A program made the position numbers and the translations under genes. From Pardosa pseudoannulata (Eukaryota; Arthropoda; Arachnida; Araneae; Lycosidae), in assembly GCA_032207245.1 (NCBI GenBank), contig CM063504.1:23833491-23897490 (forward strand): a stretch of DNA of 64,000 bases, read 5' to 3'. Below are positions 39,479 through 50,520 of this stretch, piece by piece. Numbering within the stretch: the stretch's first letter is position 1; each line of letters opens with the position of its first letter. A model generated the notes under the pieces. That model was not told the DNA's origin. It saw nothing but the letters and a program-made list of their open reading frames with translations, and did no database searches.

Positions 39479-39500
39479 ACCTTGACCTTGACCTTGAACT
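39479..39500 (-). promoter_or_regulatory. overlapping TCAAGGTCA half-sites
   Basis: CCTTGACCTTGACCTTGAAC contains two overlapping TGACCTTGA (39483-39491; 39489-39497), the reverse of TCAAGGTCA. That is the extended half-site bound by FTZ-F1/SF-1/ERR-type nuclear receptors. It may equally be a chance hexamer repeat, and no promoter or gene is visible nearby. Confidence 0.25.
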
Positions 39501-41378
39501 ACCATGATTCTAGGATTTAATTTGAAATTAAATAATATAATTTGTCATATACTGCCTAATTTGTACTAAAACTTGTAGAATGCTGGAATAAACAATAAGT
39601 TTACTAAAGGAATTTGTTAAATAAAATCTTTTTTAAAAAATGACTATTTCTTCCAACTACCATTAGCAACGTAAAAGTATTTTGCTAATCAATAATTTCA
39701 CTCGGCAACGTGTACATAATCAAAACAATCAAGTATAATGCGTCATCAAAATTATCATTTGCTCCTTTCCTTCCAGGTTCAGAGTAGTTGCATTTCTCAG
39801 GGTAACAAGTGTCGTCTGAGTAAAGCTCAAACTCTGCTATAAAATGTAGGAGATCCGCAGTGTTAATATTCTTTGAGATTTCTCTTTATATAGCTTTTCG
39901 TTATAAGACTGAATATTTCGAAATAACAATACTTCTTTTCCTCGTGAAACAATAAACAGTAAAAATTCAAACTTATTTTCTGCAGATAATAGATTTTCAC
40001 TTTTTTTTAATGTACTTCAAAAGCATGGTTTCAACTGCTTATAAACATTGTTACAACTGCATATGAATACGTTGATATCTTCGTGTTGTATTGTAGGTCG
40101 GTAATGTAATGACAGTTATATAGAGATTAACTGTTATATAGAGTGTAGACTATAATAAAAAGTGGAGGTGTTTCAGTAGATTTTGCAAAATTTCAAAATT
40201 CTACTACTAAATTTTATTTAATTACGGACGGCAGTGTTAATGTTCGGTATGTTGAAGTTTCTCGTTACATAGTACCGATAGCAATCTAAAAGGGATTTGC
40301 CCAACTAGATGTCACATCAGTCCGAAATATTAATAAAATGCTTTTATGTTAAATAGATAAATAAGTAAATAAATATGTGTATATGTAATGATATTTTTAC
40401 CCTAAAAAATTAACCAATTAAATTGTGTCTATCTTAAAATAATTTTCTTTCTTTCAACTTGGTTTCAACTTCGAAACACCAAAGATCATATTGCATAAAT
40501 GCTTTATATAACTAGTAACGCTTAAACCACGTCACTGGAATCACCTCGTGACTGGTGATTCAGAATCCTGATTGGTTGGCTCATACACTTGTAAATTTCA
40601 ATTTATAGTTTTTCAGCCACAGACGTCCGTGAGAGAGAATGCTAAAATAAACTCCTTTCCTCTTTATCCCAAAGTTTATTTATGTTTTCCCCTACACTTT
40701 TTAATTACGATTGGACATGGACACTATTCTCTTTGTGTGTGTGTGTGTGTGTGTGTGTGTATGCGTGCACACAGAGAGAAAGATGTATAATAATTTTGAT
40801 TCATTAAATATTATAGTTAAAATATCTATATATAAAAAAATGTCAACATAGTTTGCATGAAATAAAACTGTAAAGATAATATGAATATATAAATCTAGAT
40901 ATAAATCTATACTATAGACTAGACATATATAGCTATGATATAAATCTAGTGTACCTCTTCTAGATTATTTTTATTTTTAATGGTTAGTCCTGCAATAATT
41001 TATTAATTGCAATAGTTAAATACAATTTTGTTGTTCTTTTGTTCTTTTTGTTAAACTGTATATCGTCTTTGTTGGAAAAAAGTAGAAGAAAAGATCTGTG
41101 AAAGTTATTTGATTAAACAAATAAGCATTATATTAGCTAGATTAAAGTTTCACCAAATCTGTATTTCTGTACTATGCTACTGATCTGCTTGTCAGAACAA
41201 CGTGTTTTTATTTTTGAACAATATTTCAAAAATAATGAAAGTCTGTGGCCACAGATCGAAAACTGTGCACAAAATGTGGTCTGAACAGTAATTTAACTTC
41301 TTGAACTGTGAAGAGAGTAATTGAAAAATTCATGTAGACTAAGTTGATTGTGGATTCTAAACACACTTCTTCAGTGGC
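39501..41378. other. AT-rich DNA with a (GT)n microsatellite
   Basis: A (GT)n run of about 14 units lies at 40734-40761. Otherwise nothing recognised. Confidence 0.6.
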
Positions 41379-41499
41379 ATGACAACCCTAAATCACTCTA
41401 GCATTCTCCAGAATACGATACCACACAGTCCTACGGTAAAGCAGCCTGGCACTTCTTCTATTGACTTCACACCAATTAGGTCTTACAGGGTAGAGTTGT

Positions 41500-41816
41500 T
41501 GGCCCTGAAAACAACCCTCAAACTGGAGGTATGCACTGGTCGTCCAAAAACAAGACATTGAAACGTTCATACCGAAGCAGTGCGTGAGAGTGTTGGTGAA
41601 AGTCCGGGAACATTAATTCGATGTCGTGGACAAGAATTTCAATTTTGACAGAAGAAAGTGTATATGCCAGCAAAGCCATGAAGACCAATTGCCCTATATT
41701 TTATTCCATACATAATCCTATCATATGTAATTTACGATTCAATAAAAAATCAATTTAAAGAAGAAATTGTGTTTTCTATTAAACACTAAACTTGCGTTAA
41801 TTTTGGGATACTCTAT
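41500..41816 (+). pseudogene. Tc1/mariner-type transposon remnant: transposase HTH piece and right terminal repeat
   Basis: In one frame, ALKTTLKLEVCTGRPKTRH ends at a TGA (41559-41561) and then continues in the same frame as NVHTEAVRESVGESPGTLIR. This resembles the GRP-[KR]-T...EAVRESV.ESP.TSIR linker/HTH region of Tc1/mariner-type transposases common in arthropods. Another stop follows at about 41649, and the DDE catalytic domain is missing. The element ends at about 41794-41816 with GCGTTAATTTTGGGATACTC and TATA, a mariner-style terminal repeat next to a TA. The left terminal repeat was not found. The remnant is internally deleted and inactive. Confidence 0.62.
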
Positions 41817-42148
41817 AAAAAAAGCAAAAATTGGATTCTAGGAGAGTAGTTTATCATAGAAATCATTAAGGTACAAGTAATCATTTAAAGTCTAAATATA
41901 TTTCCATTCATTTTTTCAAGCCTTAAACGATTTACTTAGAACTAAGTTCTCTCCAAAGATTTACATTACAAAGTTTACGATATAAATTATGTCCAGACAT
42001 TTCCACGAAACTGATTTTTCATTAACCAATACCTTAATCTTTTAACAACCACGAAATCTCTTTTCATTTCTGATTCCCAACAATGCTTTGAGCCCGTCAG
42101 ATATTATTCCGATCGGAAATTGAAGCTGCTACCAAGATAACATAAATT

Positions 42149-42194
42149 ACTTCCTTTCAACTTTTGCCGCTCCTGTTTTCGCGGCAAAGGAAGT
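42149..42194. repeat. hairpin with 14-bp arms and an 8-nt bulge
   Basis: The right arm GCGGCAAAGGAAGT (42181-42194) pairs completely with ACTTCCTTT (42149-42157) plus GCCGC (42166-42170). The eight extra bases CAACTTTT bulge out, and a 10-nt loop closes the structure. The GC-rich tip stands out against the AT-rich background. Confidence 0.7.
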
Positions 42195-42581
42195 TTTCAA
42201 AGATAATTAATCTAATCAAAGCTTTTTTTCCCTGCACGACAGCGCACAGGGAAACCTCATTTAAGAACTCCTTCGGCTGTTTCCTCCTAAATATATAAGA
42301 AGGAATGGTAAAAACAAAATTTGCAAATGTTCCTTCCGGTAGTTATTTCTACAAGAAAAGAATTTTTAAATTACGATTTGAAATATTATCTAGTCTTTAA
42401 TTTAAAGATTTGAGATTTTAACAATTTAGAAATGTATTTATTGAATTCAAAAACATATATTGATCTAAATTATAGAGCTGAAACTTAACTCTTTAAAATC
42501 TCATTATTAGATTTTAAAACATGTATAGTTTTTTGATTTGGATATTTTATTGAACAAAAAACATCATTAAACCATATAGTG

Positions 42582-42650
42582 CAGGGTTAGGCAAAGTATA
42601 GCCCTTGAGGCCAGCTCCGAAAGGTACTATCTAGACCACCAAAAATTTAA
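42582..42650 (+). mobile_element. hAT-type transposon end (fragment)
   Basis: CAGGGTTAGGCAAAGTATAG then CCCTTGAGGCCAGC follows the CAG(G/T)GGTGGGCAAACTACGGCCC-type start shared by many hAT elements, here AT-shifted by mutation. No matching opposite end or transposase was seen. It is probably a decayed terminal fragment. Confidence 0.55.
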
Positions 42651-43345
42651 AATAATACTTATAATAAATTCCAATAACAAAATAATATCTACAATTCATG
42701 TGTAAGTCACTTTTCTCTGCAGTTTTATTATATACATAACGGTGTTTTCATTTCATAATGGAAAATAGATATGCTAAAGCTCTCCCCCCCCCCTTTCCCT
42801 GGTTTAAAAGTAAAAATTGATTTTTCGAGGTGAATATAATATTTAGAACATTCTTATCATGCAATAGTTATAATTTGGTTCAATCTTGAATTCGGATGTT
42901 TTTGAGAAAGTGCTTTACTATGGTATTTGTTCCTTTTAGGATACATTTATTTCGGTGAGTATTGCAATGAAATTTTTGAATAACATTTAGCAGAAATGTT
43001 AAATATAATTTTATTTCTAAGTTTGTATTATTTTTTAAACAATTTAAAAGAAAAAATTGCTTTCTATTAAATTCAAATATTGCGTTAATTTTGGGACACC
43101 TATTAAAAAGCAAAAAAAAATGGATTCTAGGTGAGTAGTTTTTCATAGAAATCCTTAACAAGTACAAGTAATCACTTTAGGTCCAAATTCATTTCCATTC
43201 ATTATTTCAATCTTTATCTGAGTTGTTAGTTAAAACCTTTCATTCGTTCATGAGTTATAATTATTTCTTTAGTCATAAAAGACTATGATTTCAATCTTAC
43301 ACTTATGATCTTTATAGTAGTAGTTGAACTCTAGAAATAAAAACT

Positions 43346-43609
43346 ATGTCTGAGCACACATTATCAATGCTTGTCGGACAAATTTTTCTAGTTAAAAAGA
43401 ATCTGCCCAGCACTACTTGCAGGTCTGCAGATAGGTGGATTTCCTTTTCAGGAAATATATTCAGAAATTATTGTGGAGCTGGTAAAGGCAGTAATAAACG
43501 AAGAAGGATCCATATGACTTCTAGTTTGACACTGCAACAACCATCCAACCAACTAATAGAATCCAATATACGACCATTACAGGTCCATTTCAGAGAATGT
43601 TCAATTTAA
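43346..43609 (+). other. unassigned 87-codon open frame
   Basis: Starts MSEHTLSMLVGQIFLVKKNL and includes a basic stretch KGSNKRRRIH. Base composition is more balanced than the surroundings, which suggests former coding sequence. I recognise no domain. It sits between copies of the local mariner-end repeat, so a transposon remnant is more likely than a host exon. Confidence 0.2.
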
Positions 43610-43945
43610 GGCTCCAGACAGTGTTTTTCTCTTTTGGCAAAAGTACTCATTTTACTTCTTAGACATAAAAAGATGGCTTCAAAGCGTTCCAATAGGAAAA
43701 GTGACAAAATTATTAAAATATAAAGTGTTGCTTATATGGTTTGTTGTGGATATTTGCAAAATATTTCAACCTCAAAATGTCTAGTAATCTTTCATTTCCA
43801 TTCATTATTTCAAGCCGTTACGTAGAATTTAGTTTTCTCCATATCTATAATGTTTGCGATATAAATTATGTTCAGAGATTCACATGACATGAATTCTTAA
43901 TTAACCAATACCTTAATCTTTTAACATTCATAACTTGCGATTCAG

Positions 43946-44736
43946 ATTGTCCAGGTGTGAGAAGTGGACATGAAGATTGTTAAAATTTTAAAATAAACTA
44001 TATTGGTTAAACTTTCTTTTGGTATTTGACGCCTTTCAAATAAAGTTCCTCGCCTTTCCTGATACCGTAGGTATTAAATTGTACTACATGTTATATTTTG
44101 GGATATTTTTCAAAAATTCCATTATCTCAAAATTTGTTGTTTCTAATGCCACTAGGATGAACCAGGCACGATAGAGTCATACGCTACTCGTATTAAAGCT
44201 AAGTGGTGCGCTTTTCGTTTCAATGATCACCGTTAGGGTGAAATAACGACTTTGTTCAAGTGGGTTCTCGTTATTTTGAAGCATTGACCAAGCAGAAGCC
44301 CGTAGACTTGGCTCAAAATGAACTTTTCCATTCAAAATATACTTGCCTAATGTGATGAGGCGATTTAGATCAGTAATATAATTGATTAATTAATACGAGA
44401 AGTAAAATGTTTGGGATCTAAATCTGACCTTATCACATCTTTTGTAAAGGGAAGAGGACAATAAAAAATTATTTCAACGGTTTTTCGTCTTGTGCGGGAT
44501 TTTCGGGCGGGGTTCTGATCCCAGTCCAAGATTAGAATCAAGTCTCCTCACGTAACACTGAATAAGAATGTACCTTTGTGGAGTTATTTATGAGTCCCTA
44601 AGGACCAGTGCCCGATTTGAAAGGATATGGTTTTTCTACGTTGGAGGTTTCAAGTCGGGGTTAAGGAGACCAATTATATTTTTACAACTCTTCCGATTGG
44701 ACGTTAAGAAGTAAGAGGGGACAAAGATGAAATTAA
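43946..44736. other. spacer, GC content rising towards 44.5 kb
   Basis: No gene seen. The section around 44490-44690 (GTGCGGGATTTTCGGGCGGG) is GC-richer and may belong to the same element as the block that follows. Confidence 0.4.
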
Positions 44737-45000
44737 TATAAAAGAAGAAAAAGTCTAGCGGGTTGGGTGTTCGAGAGTAGAGTCGAATTGAGGGGAGCAG
44801 GGAGGTCGGAAGTCGGAGGTGACGATTGCGACTACTAGCAGTGTTCCTGTGTCAAATATTACGGCCGCACCTCAAATACTCAGAAGGAAGCCTCTGACCA
44901 AACCGACGGAAGATTGAAATTTGCTACCACACATACCCAATCCTGATTAGCTCTCAACCAGCAGTGTTCCTGGCACACCATATTAACCCACAAAGGTACT
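44737..45000 (+). promoter_or_regulatory. TATA-box-led GC-rich block; LTR- or promoter-like
   Basis: TATAAAAG (44737-44744) is followed by about 250 bp that is much GC-richer than its surroundings (GTCGGAAGTCGGAGGTGACG, ATTACGGCCGCACCTC). AGCAGTGTTCCTG is repeated at about 44838 and 44961. A TATA box ahead of such a block fits an LTR promoter and R/U5 region or a host core promoter with first exon. TG...CA ends with target duplication could not be fixed, so it stays unresolved. Confidence 0.35.
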
Positions 45001-45009
45001 CATTTTTAC

Positions 45010-46110
45010 ATATATTTGAAATTGAGATTAGGTTCTCTTTCTTAGATGTATATATTTACCTAATTGATGGAAAATTATTGTCACACCTAAATTAGTGTGG
45101 CACCTAAATTGACCGTGTTCATGAAGTAAATTCTGTGAAGATTAAATCAGATTGTTTGTATATAGATGTATATATATCATTATAATAAATTTGCTTTTTT
45201 TATTTTAAGCTGATTTCAGTTACTTTTAATTTAGTTTTTTAGTTTATTTTCTTATTTTAAATGCCACTATATATTTGATCATAGGTTAATGCCTAAATAT
45301 AAACGAGAGCTACACGACACCTACAACTGTATGCTGAACAATTTGGCCCTAATAAAAATAGATTTAAATATTAAGATTCTACTTTACATAAATATCACAG
45401 TTTTAAATTATTATTCTAATCATTTAAATCAGATCAAATTATACCTTGTTTTCTATTTCAAATATTCTTACTTTATTTAAGGACGAATGTACATTTTAGT
45501 AATACAGTTTGTTTTAAGTGTGAATAAACTCTAGTAAATTAAAAACTGCTGAAATATTTGTAAAAATTACTATTCTGATCCCGTTTTTAATAAACCTTTT
45601 TTTTTCATTTTTAAAGCAAACTTTTTCTTTTTTATAAAATAATTTTACTGATCATAAATAAAATAAACACATTAAATAAATATTATCTCAAGCTGTTATG
45701 GATTGTATGATACTTAAACGTGTTCAGTTTCTTTTGCATCCCCATCTGCGAATGATGTGTATTGTCAAGATTTGAATAGGATTTAATTATATCACAAAGT
45801 ATTGGCATTGTAAACTGTACTTGAAAAATTTATTTTTAAGCAATACCTTTAATATTATTATCTCAGAAATAATCCGATTACAGCGAAACAGTTTAAAAAG
45901 AACTTTTGTTTTTGAAGCTTTCATCTAAATAATTACGTCTCTTATCAGTTTTATACAGACATTCTAAGCACTAGATATGAATAATATGTTTGAAATGAAT
46001 ACACTAAGTTTTTAATTAAGTATAATGCCTATATTTTCTTCTAAACCTCATTTTTCGAAAAAAACTATTTTCTGTGCTGCAAAAGCTGTTTTGCTCTTTC
46101 AATAAATAAA
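45010..46110. other. AT-rich DNA, no gene seen
   Basis: A 63-codon frame at 45289-45480 begins MPKYKRELHDTYNCMLNN after a CATAG acceptor-like site but turns into Ile/Tyr/Leu-rich AT sequence. I do not support it as an exon. Confidence 0.5.
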
Positions 46111-46129
46111 ATTATAAATGCGTGTATCT

Positions 46130-46370
46130 ATATGATCTATATGTTTGTGTATATATTTTCATATATATGTACATACATATATACATATATATGCATATAT
46201 ACATACATACATACATACATAATATATACATACATATATACATATATATGCATATATATATACATACATACATACATAAACTATACATACATATATACAT
46301 ATATATGCATATATACATACATACATACATACATAATATATACATACATATATACATATATATGCATATA

Positions 46371-46404
<34 letters not shown>

Positions 46405-46559
46405 CATACATATATACATAATACATATATACATAATATATACATATATATACATACATATATACATAATATATACATACATATATACATAATATATATA
46501 TATACATACATATATACATATATATATACATATATACATATATATATATACACATATAC

Positions 46560-46592
<33 letters not shown>

Positions 46593-46593
46593 T

Positions 46594-46650
<57 letters not shown>

Positions 46651-46690
46651 TATACATACATATATAATACATACATATATATGCATGCGG
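46130..46690. repeat. TATA/CATA microsatellite with a roughly 60-70 bp higher-order unit
   Basis: A block of ATATATGCATATATACATAC, then (CATA)4-5 and AATATATACATAC, recurs about four times at 46190-46400 before grading into plain TA/TACA runs. Frames of up to 219 codons on both strands are artefacts of the repeat. Confidence 0.93.
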
Positions 46691-48173
46691 TCTCAGTGAG
46701 TTTCTTGTTATTAATTATTAATAATTATATGGATCATGATAACATAAAATTTCATGGAATTGTATTGTTATTGTTGCATTTCATAACCTAATATTACCTA
46801 ATGTTTTCCTAATGTATTTTTATAAGACAATATATTTTTAAATATTTCTAATTTATTATTTTTATTTGAAATGGTATTTCAATATGTAGTTGTTAATTAA
46901 AATATTTAACGAGTAATGCTATAACACGTTATTACCCTTGTTTGATTACAGAAATATTTTATGGCTCAAAGTTTGATATTAAATGAGTTAGATTTTTTTT
47001 ATTATTATTATTTCCGTACAAGGCAATAAACTGATAAAACTCTTCAAAAACTATTATAAGTTCATAATAGTAAAATTTTTAGATAAATTAGCTCATGCTC
47101 CCTCCTTTATTGCAGTCTAATTTAAATATGACATCTAATAATAAAAAGCTTTGCTTTGACGTGGCTAAATACACTCAATTTCAAAACTAATTATTTATTT
47201 AAAACATAATCTAAAGCGATGATATTCATCAAAGTTTTTAATGTCTATTTTTTATGTTTGCAACACCTTATGCATACACCCTGCATAAAAAAGTAAAAGT
47301 TTCTTAGGTTTATACGTCTCTTTAATTATTAGAAGTCTGGCGAAAAAAAAAGAAAATTTAATTGGAGGAATATTTTCAGAAGAGGTCTGACTAAATGAGT
47401 TAACTAAACTGTCAATCGATAAATTTAGATTTAGAACAACGTAGCTTTCGTAATGCTAGGCATCTTTCTGCCATTCGAAATGGAGATGCCGAAATGAGAT
47501 ATGGAAGATAACGTAATTGACACACTGATCAGTGAAATGACTTCCTCCGCCCTACCCATACCATCGATTTCCCCAATTAAGACTTCATCGGTATCTTAAG
47601 AAGTAAATTAATCGAAATCCGAGGCAACTTTAGATGAAAACTGCGATATCAGTCCCTGCTTCAATATGATCACCAAAGCATTAATCATGATAATTAACGC
47701 AACGTCAAAGAATTTTTTATTTTTATCTTTTTATTTTCTGCTTCTGTACACGATTTTAGCAATACTTACGCTCTTTGTGTGCCCTCGTTTCCGCCTTTTA
47801 GAACTTTAACCTCTTATCCCCACTCCCCGCAAAATGAGAAGTAAAAATGGTTTTGCTTAAAAGACTTTAGTAACAACTTCAAAATTCTTGTGAAATTAGA
47901 TTTTTTTAGCTTTATGCCGCTCACGCTTCGGGCTTAAAACTTCGCGTGTTTATTTTCTTTTTACCATAAACTTCTCAGAACTAATTTTCAAAAAGATGAA
48001 ATAGCTGGGCAAATCTAGTTTTTGTTCTAATTTAATTTATAAAATTTTCTGTAAACTTCTTTTCTTTTCAATGTTGTTTCTTTGGCGTTCTTTTCATTCT
48101 CGCATTTTTATTACGTCTGTCGGAAAGCCTCCGCCTGCTGAATATCAGCTAAAACAGAAGCACTTTCTAATCT
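46691..48173. other. AT-rich to mixed DNA, no gene seen
   Basis: Composition is more balanced at 47400-47950 (CCTCCGCCCTACCCATACC), but no frame, splice structure or repeat identity was found. Confidence 0.5.
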
Positions 48174-48850
48174 AATCTTGTAGTTCGCTGCTTTAAAAGC
48201 TTTCGGTACTCTTATTTTGACGAAAATAAAGTTTTTCAGTTTTTGCTTTATTCTTTGATACATATAGCATATTAGGACAACATTTTAAGACTATATATTA
48301 ATTATACATTCATTAACAAACCCTTTCAAAATGATTGTGTTCCTTTAAAACACCTTCATTTTTTTATTTCCTTCAATAAGTTCAAAAGAGAATACAATAA
48401 AACACCTTCATTTTTTTATTTCCTTCAATGAGTTCAAAAGAGAATACAATAAAACACCTTCATTTTTTTATTTCCTTCAATGAGTTCAAAAGAGAATACA
48501 ATAAAACACCTTCATTTTTTATTTCCTTCAGTGAGTTTAAAAGAGAATGTAATAGAGCAATTTAATCTTGTAGCTCGCTGCTTTAAAAGCTTTAGGTACT
48601 CTTATTTTGACGAAAATAAAGAGTTTTTCAGTTTTTGCTTTATTCTTTGATACATATAGCATATTGTGACAACATTTTAAGACTATATATATTAATTACA
48701 CATTCATAAACAAGCCCTTTCAAGATGATTGTGATCCTTTAAAACACCTTCATTTTTTTTTCTTCAATGAGTTCAAAAGAGAATACAATAAAACACCTTC
48801 ATTTTTTTTTGTTTCCTTCAACGTGTTCAAAATAGAATGCAATAGAGCAC
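48174..48850. repeat. nested tandem duplication: 390-bp unit containing a 52-bp minisatellite
   Basis: AATCTTGTAG.TCGCTGCTTT starts the two large units at 48174 and 48564. Inside the first, AAAACACCTTCATTTTTTTA recurs at 48347, 48399, 48451 and 48503 (period 52). Inside the second it occurs at 48741 and 48790. The minisatellite therefore changed copy number after, or independently of, the large duplication. Confidence 0.9.
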
Positions 48851-48970
48851 TTTCGAGCAACGTCACGAATTACTATTATGTATGACAAAACAGAACCAAA
48901 AATTACATGGTAAGTAATTTTAACTATCTGCCTTTATCTATCTAATATTTATGGATCTTATATTTTATCA

Positions 48971-48971
<1 letters not shown>

Positions 48972-49036
<65 letters not shown>
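48972..49036. repeat. (TA)n microsatellite
   Basis: About 32 TA units, then TTGACTGATTGATAGATAG. Confidence 0.95.
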
Positions 49037-49038
<2 letters not shown>

Positions 49039-49340
49039 ACTGATTGATAGATAGATAGGAATTCACCCATTTTTTCATGAAAAAGCTGCATTGCTTCAGT
49101 TTATTATTATAAAATTACGACATAAATTTATTAAAAAAGGGAAATTGTTGAAAAAATAACAAGATATTTAATACAAATAAAATTTTAACATTTTCTGTTA
49201 TCTTTTAAATATTTATTTCAGTTTGAAATCTTTGAATTGATTTCTATCTTTCTGTTTTGGAAGAGGAGATTACATAGCCATACTCAAAATAATAAACTGA
49301 AACACCATAAGAATAAAATGACTTGATTTTTACATACATG

Positions 49341-50168
49341 GTAGCATATAGCCCGTCATATATGACGGGATCAGTAAAATTTTCAATTTTCCTGAATCGT
49401 AAAGTATCTTATGAGGCGGGTAAAATAAATGGTTTGTTTTGTAGCTGAGAATTATCTGATACGTGCTCAATAATTTGTTTAACTTCATACTCCTCTAAAG
49501 GCTCCCGATACTGTGAATGCAGTTTAGAATCATGTTGAATTCATTTAGAAAGATAATTCAAAGTTTTCTTAGCTACGTCGAAATTATCGTTAAGTTCTTC
49601 CCAATTTTTTTGCCACAATAATTAATGGAAGTAAAGGAATGAAACTATCATTTCCACTACACCCTGGAGGTAGATAGAATTTGTTGTTAATACCGGTGAT
49701 AAAATTTTCATTGCAACAAAAAATAATCGATGATTAAATTTAAAATTATCACATATGTACCTAATCTATTATTTAAACCAAATATAAATTAAAATTATTT
49801 ACCTGATATCTAAATTCAGTAATAAAAGTATGAAAATAATGCAGACTATATTTAACTAATTTAAAATAATAAATGATTAACTGAGATGGTTAAAATAATG
49901 ACGTTATAATGATAGAAAAAGATGCTATTTTTACCCATTTATTATGTGACAAATTGATGATTTTAATCACCTACTTTTAATCGGGGTAAATAAGGCTCGA
50001 AATAATGGTATTAAATGCTAGAAAAGAGGGGAAGAGATGGATTTCGAACGTTGCTAACCCTAACTCATCAAGAAACCAATATGGATGCCTCTATCCATTC
50101 CAGGTACAACCGCTTCATAAGTTCGAGGACAGACAGACAGACAACTAAGGATATTATTATATAGGGGA
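49341..50168 (-). mobile_element. non-autonomous Helitron-like element, copy 1 (828 bp)
   Basis: On the minus strand it starts A|TCCCCTATATAATAATA, with a (TGTC)n block (GTTGTCTGTCTGTCTGTCC) near the 5' end. It ends with a perfect 18-bp palindrome CCCGTCATATATGACGGG (49352-49369), then 11 bases ending GCTAC. The 5'-TC after an A, the 3' hairpin near the end and the lack of terminal inverted repeats fit Helitrons; GCTAC departs from the usual CTRR end. The 5' third (CGTTCGAAATCCATC.CTTCCCC, CCCCG.TTAAAAGTA, TTTTTCTATCATTAT.ACGTCATT) is clearly related to 11.87-12.13 kb. No protein frame is present. Confidence 0.65.
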
Positions 50169-50317
50169 TATAAAAATAGTCCAAGATAATCTGGGGTGAA
50201 ATTAACAATAAATTGGATAGAAAAGATTTTTTAATTAAAAGTGTAAAGGAATTCATATTTTTGGTCAATTTTTACATATAAGTTAAATTTTTAAAATATA
50301 TATTCCAAAAGAAGTAT
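50169..50317. other. spacer between Helitron-like element and SINE
   Basis: AT-rich, nothing recognised. Confidence 0.5.
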
Positions 50318-50330
50318 CCTTAAATATTTC

Positions 50331-50507
50331 GCTGAAAGATGGCCGATTGGTTAGGGTGCTGACCTTCGGTACCGGAGTTCGTGGGTTCGAATCCCACAGT
50401 GGCGTGGATGTTCGTAGCCGTTCGAAATCACCTTGAAGCTGTAGATACCGGTCTCATTATCCCTCGTGTTGCAAAAAGTAGGCCGTAGCACTCCAAACCA
50501 AACTAAA
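50331..50507 (+). mobile_element. full-length tRNA-derived SINE, plus strand
   Basis: The head reads TGGCCGATTGG (A box, one mismatch) and GGTTCGAATCC (perfect B box). The body is GGATGTTCGTAGCCGTTCGA, GTCTCATTATCCCTCGTGTT and AGCACTCCAAACCAAAC. A perfect 13-bp target duplication CCTTAAATATTTC (50318-50330; 50508-50520) bounds it. This is the only full-length plus-strand copy and a good reference for the family. Confidence 0.92.
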
Positions 50508-50520
50508 CCTTAAATATTTC

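Larger units (their letters stand above)
41750..43945. repeat. three dispersed direct copies of a 200-300 bp block
   Basis: The block that begins with the mariner 3' end (CTATTAAA.., GCGTTAATTTTGGGA) and continues GGATTCTAGG.GAGTAGTTT, TACAAGTAATCA and CATTTCCATTCATT occurs at about 41750-42060 and 43036-43225. Its distal part (ATTTCCATTCATTATTTCAA, GCGATATAAATTATGT, AACCAATACCTTAATCTTTT) occurs again at about 43790-43945. A region containing the terminal repeat was therefore copied locally. Confidence 0.75.

Noticed and set aside
46112..46791. Open frames of up to 219 codons on both strands
   Set aside because: Same artefact in the TATA/CATA microsatellite.
50338..50406. Functional tRNA gene on the plus strand
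   Set aside because: Same reason: the head of a full-length SINE with a 13-bp target duplication.
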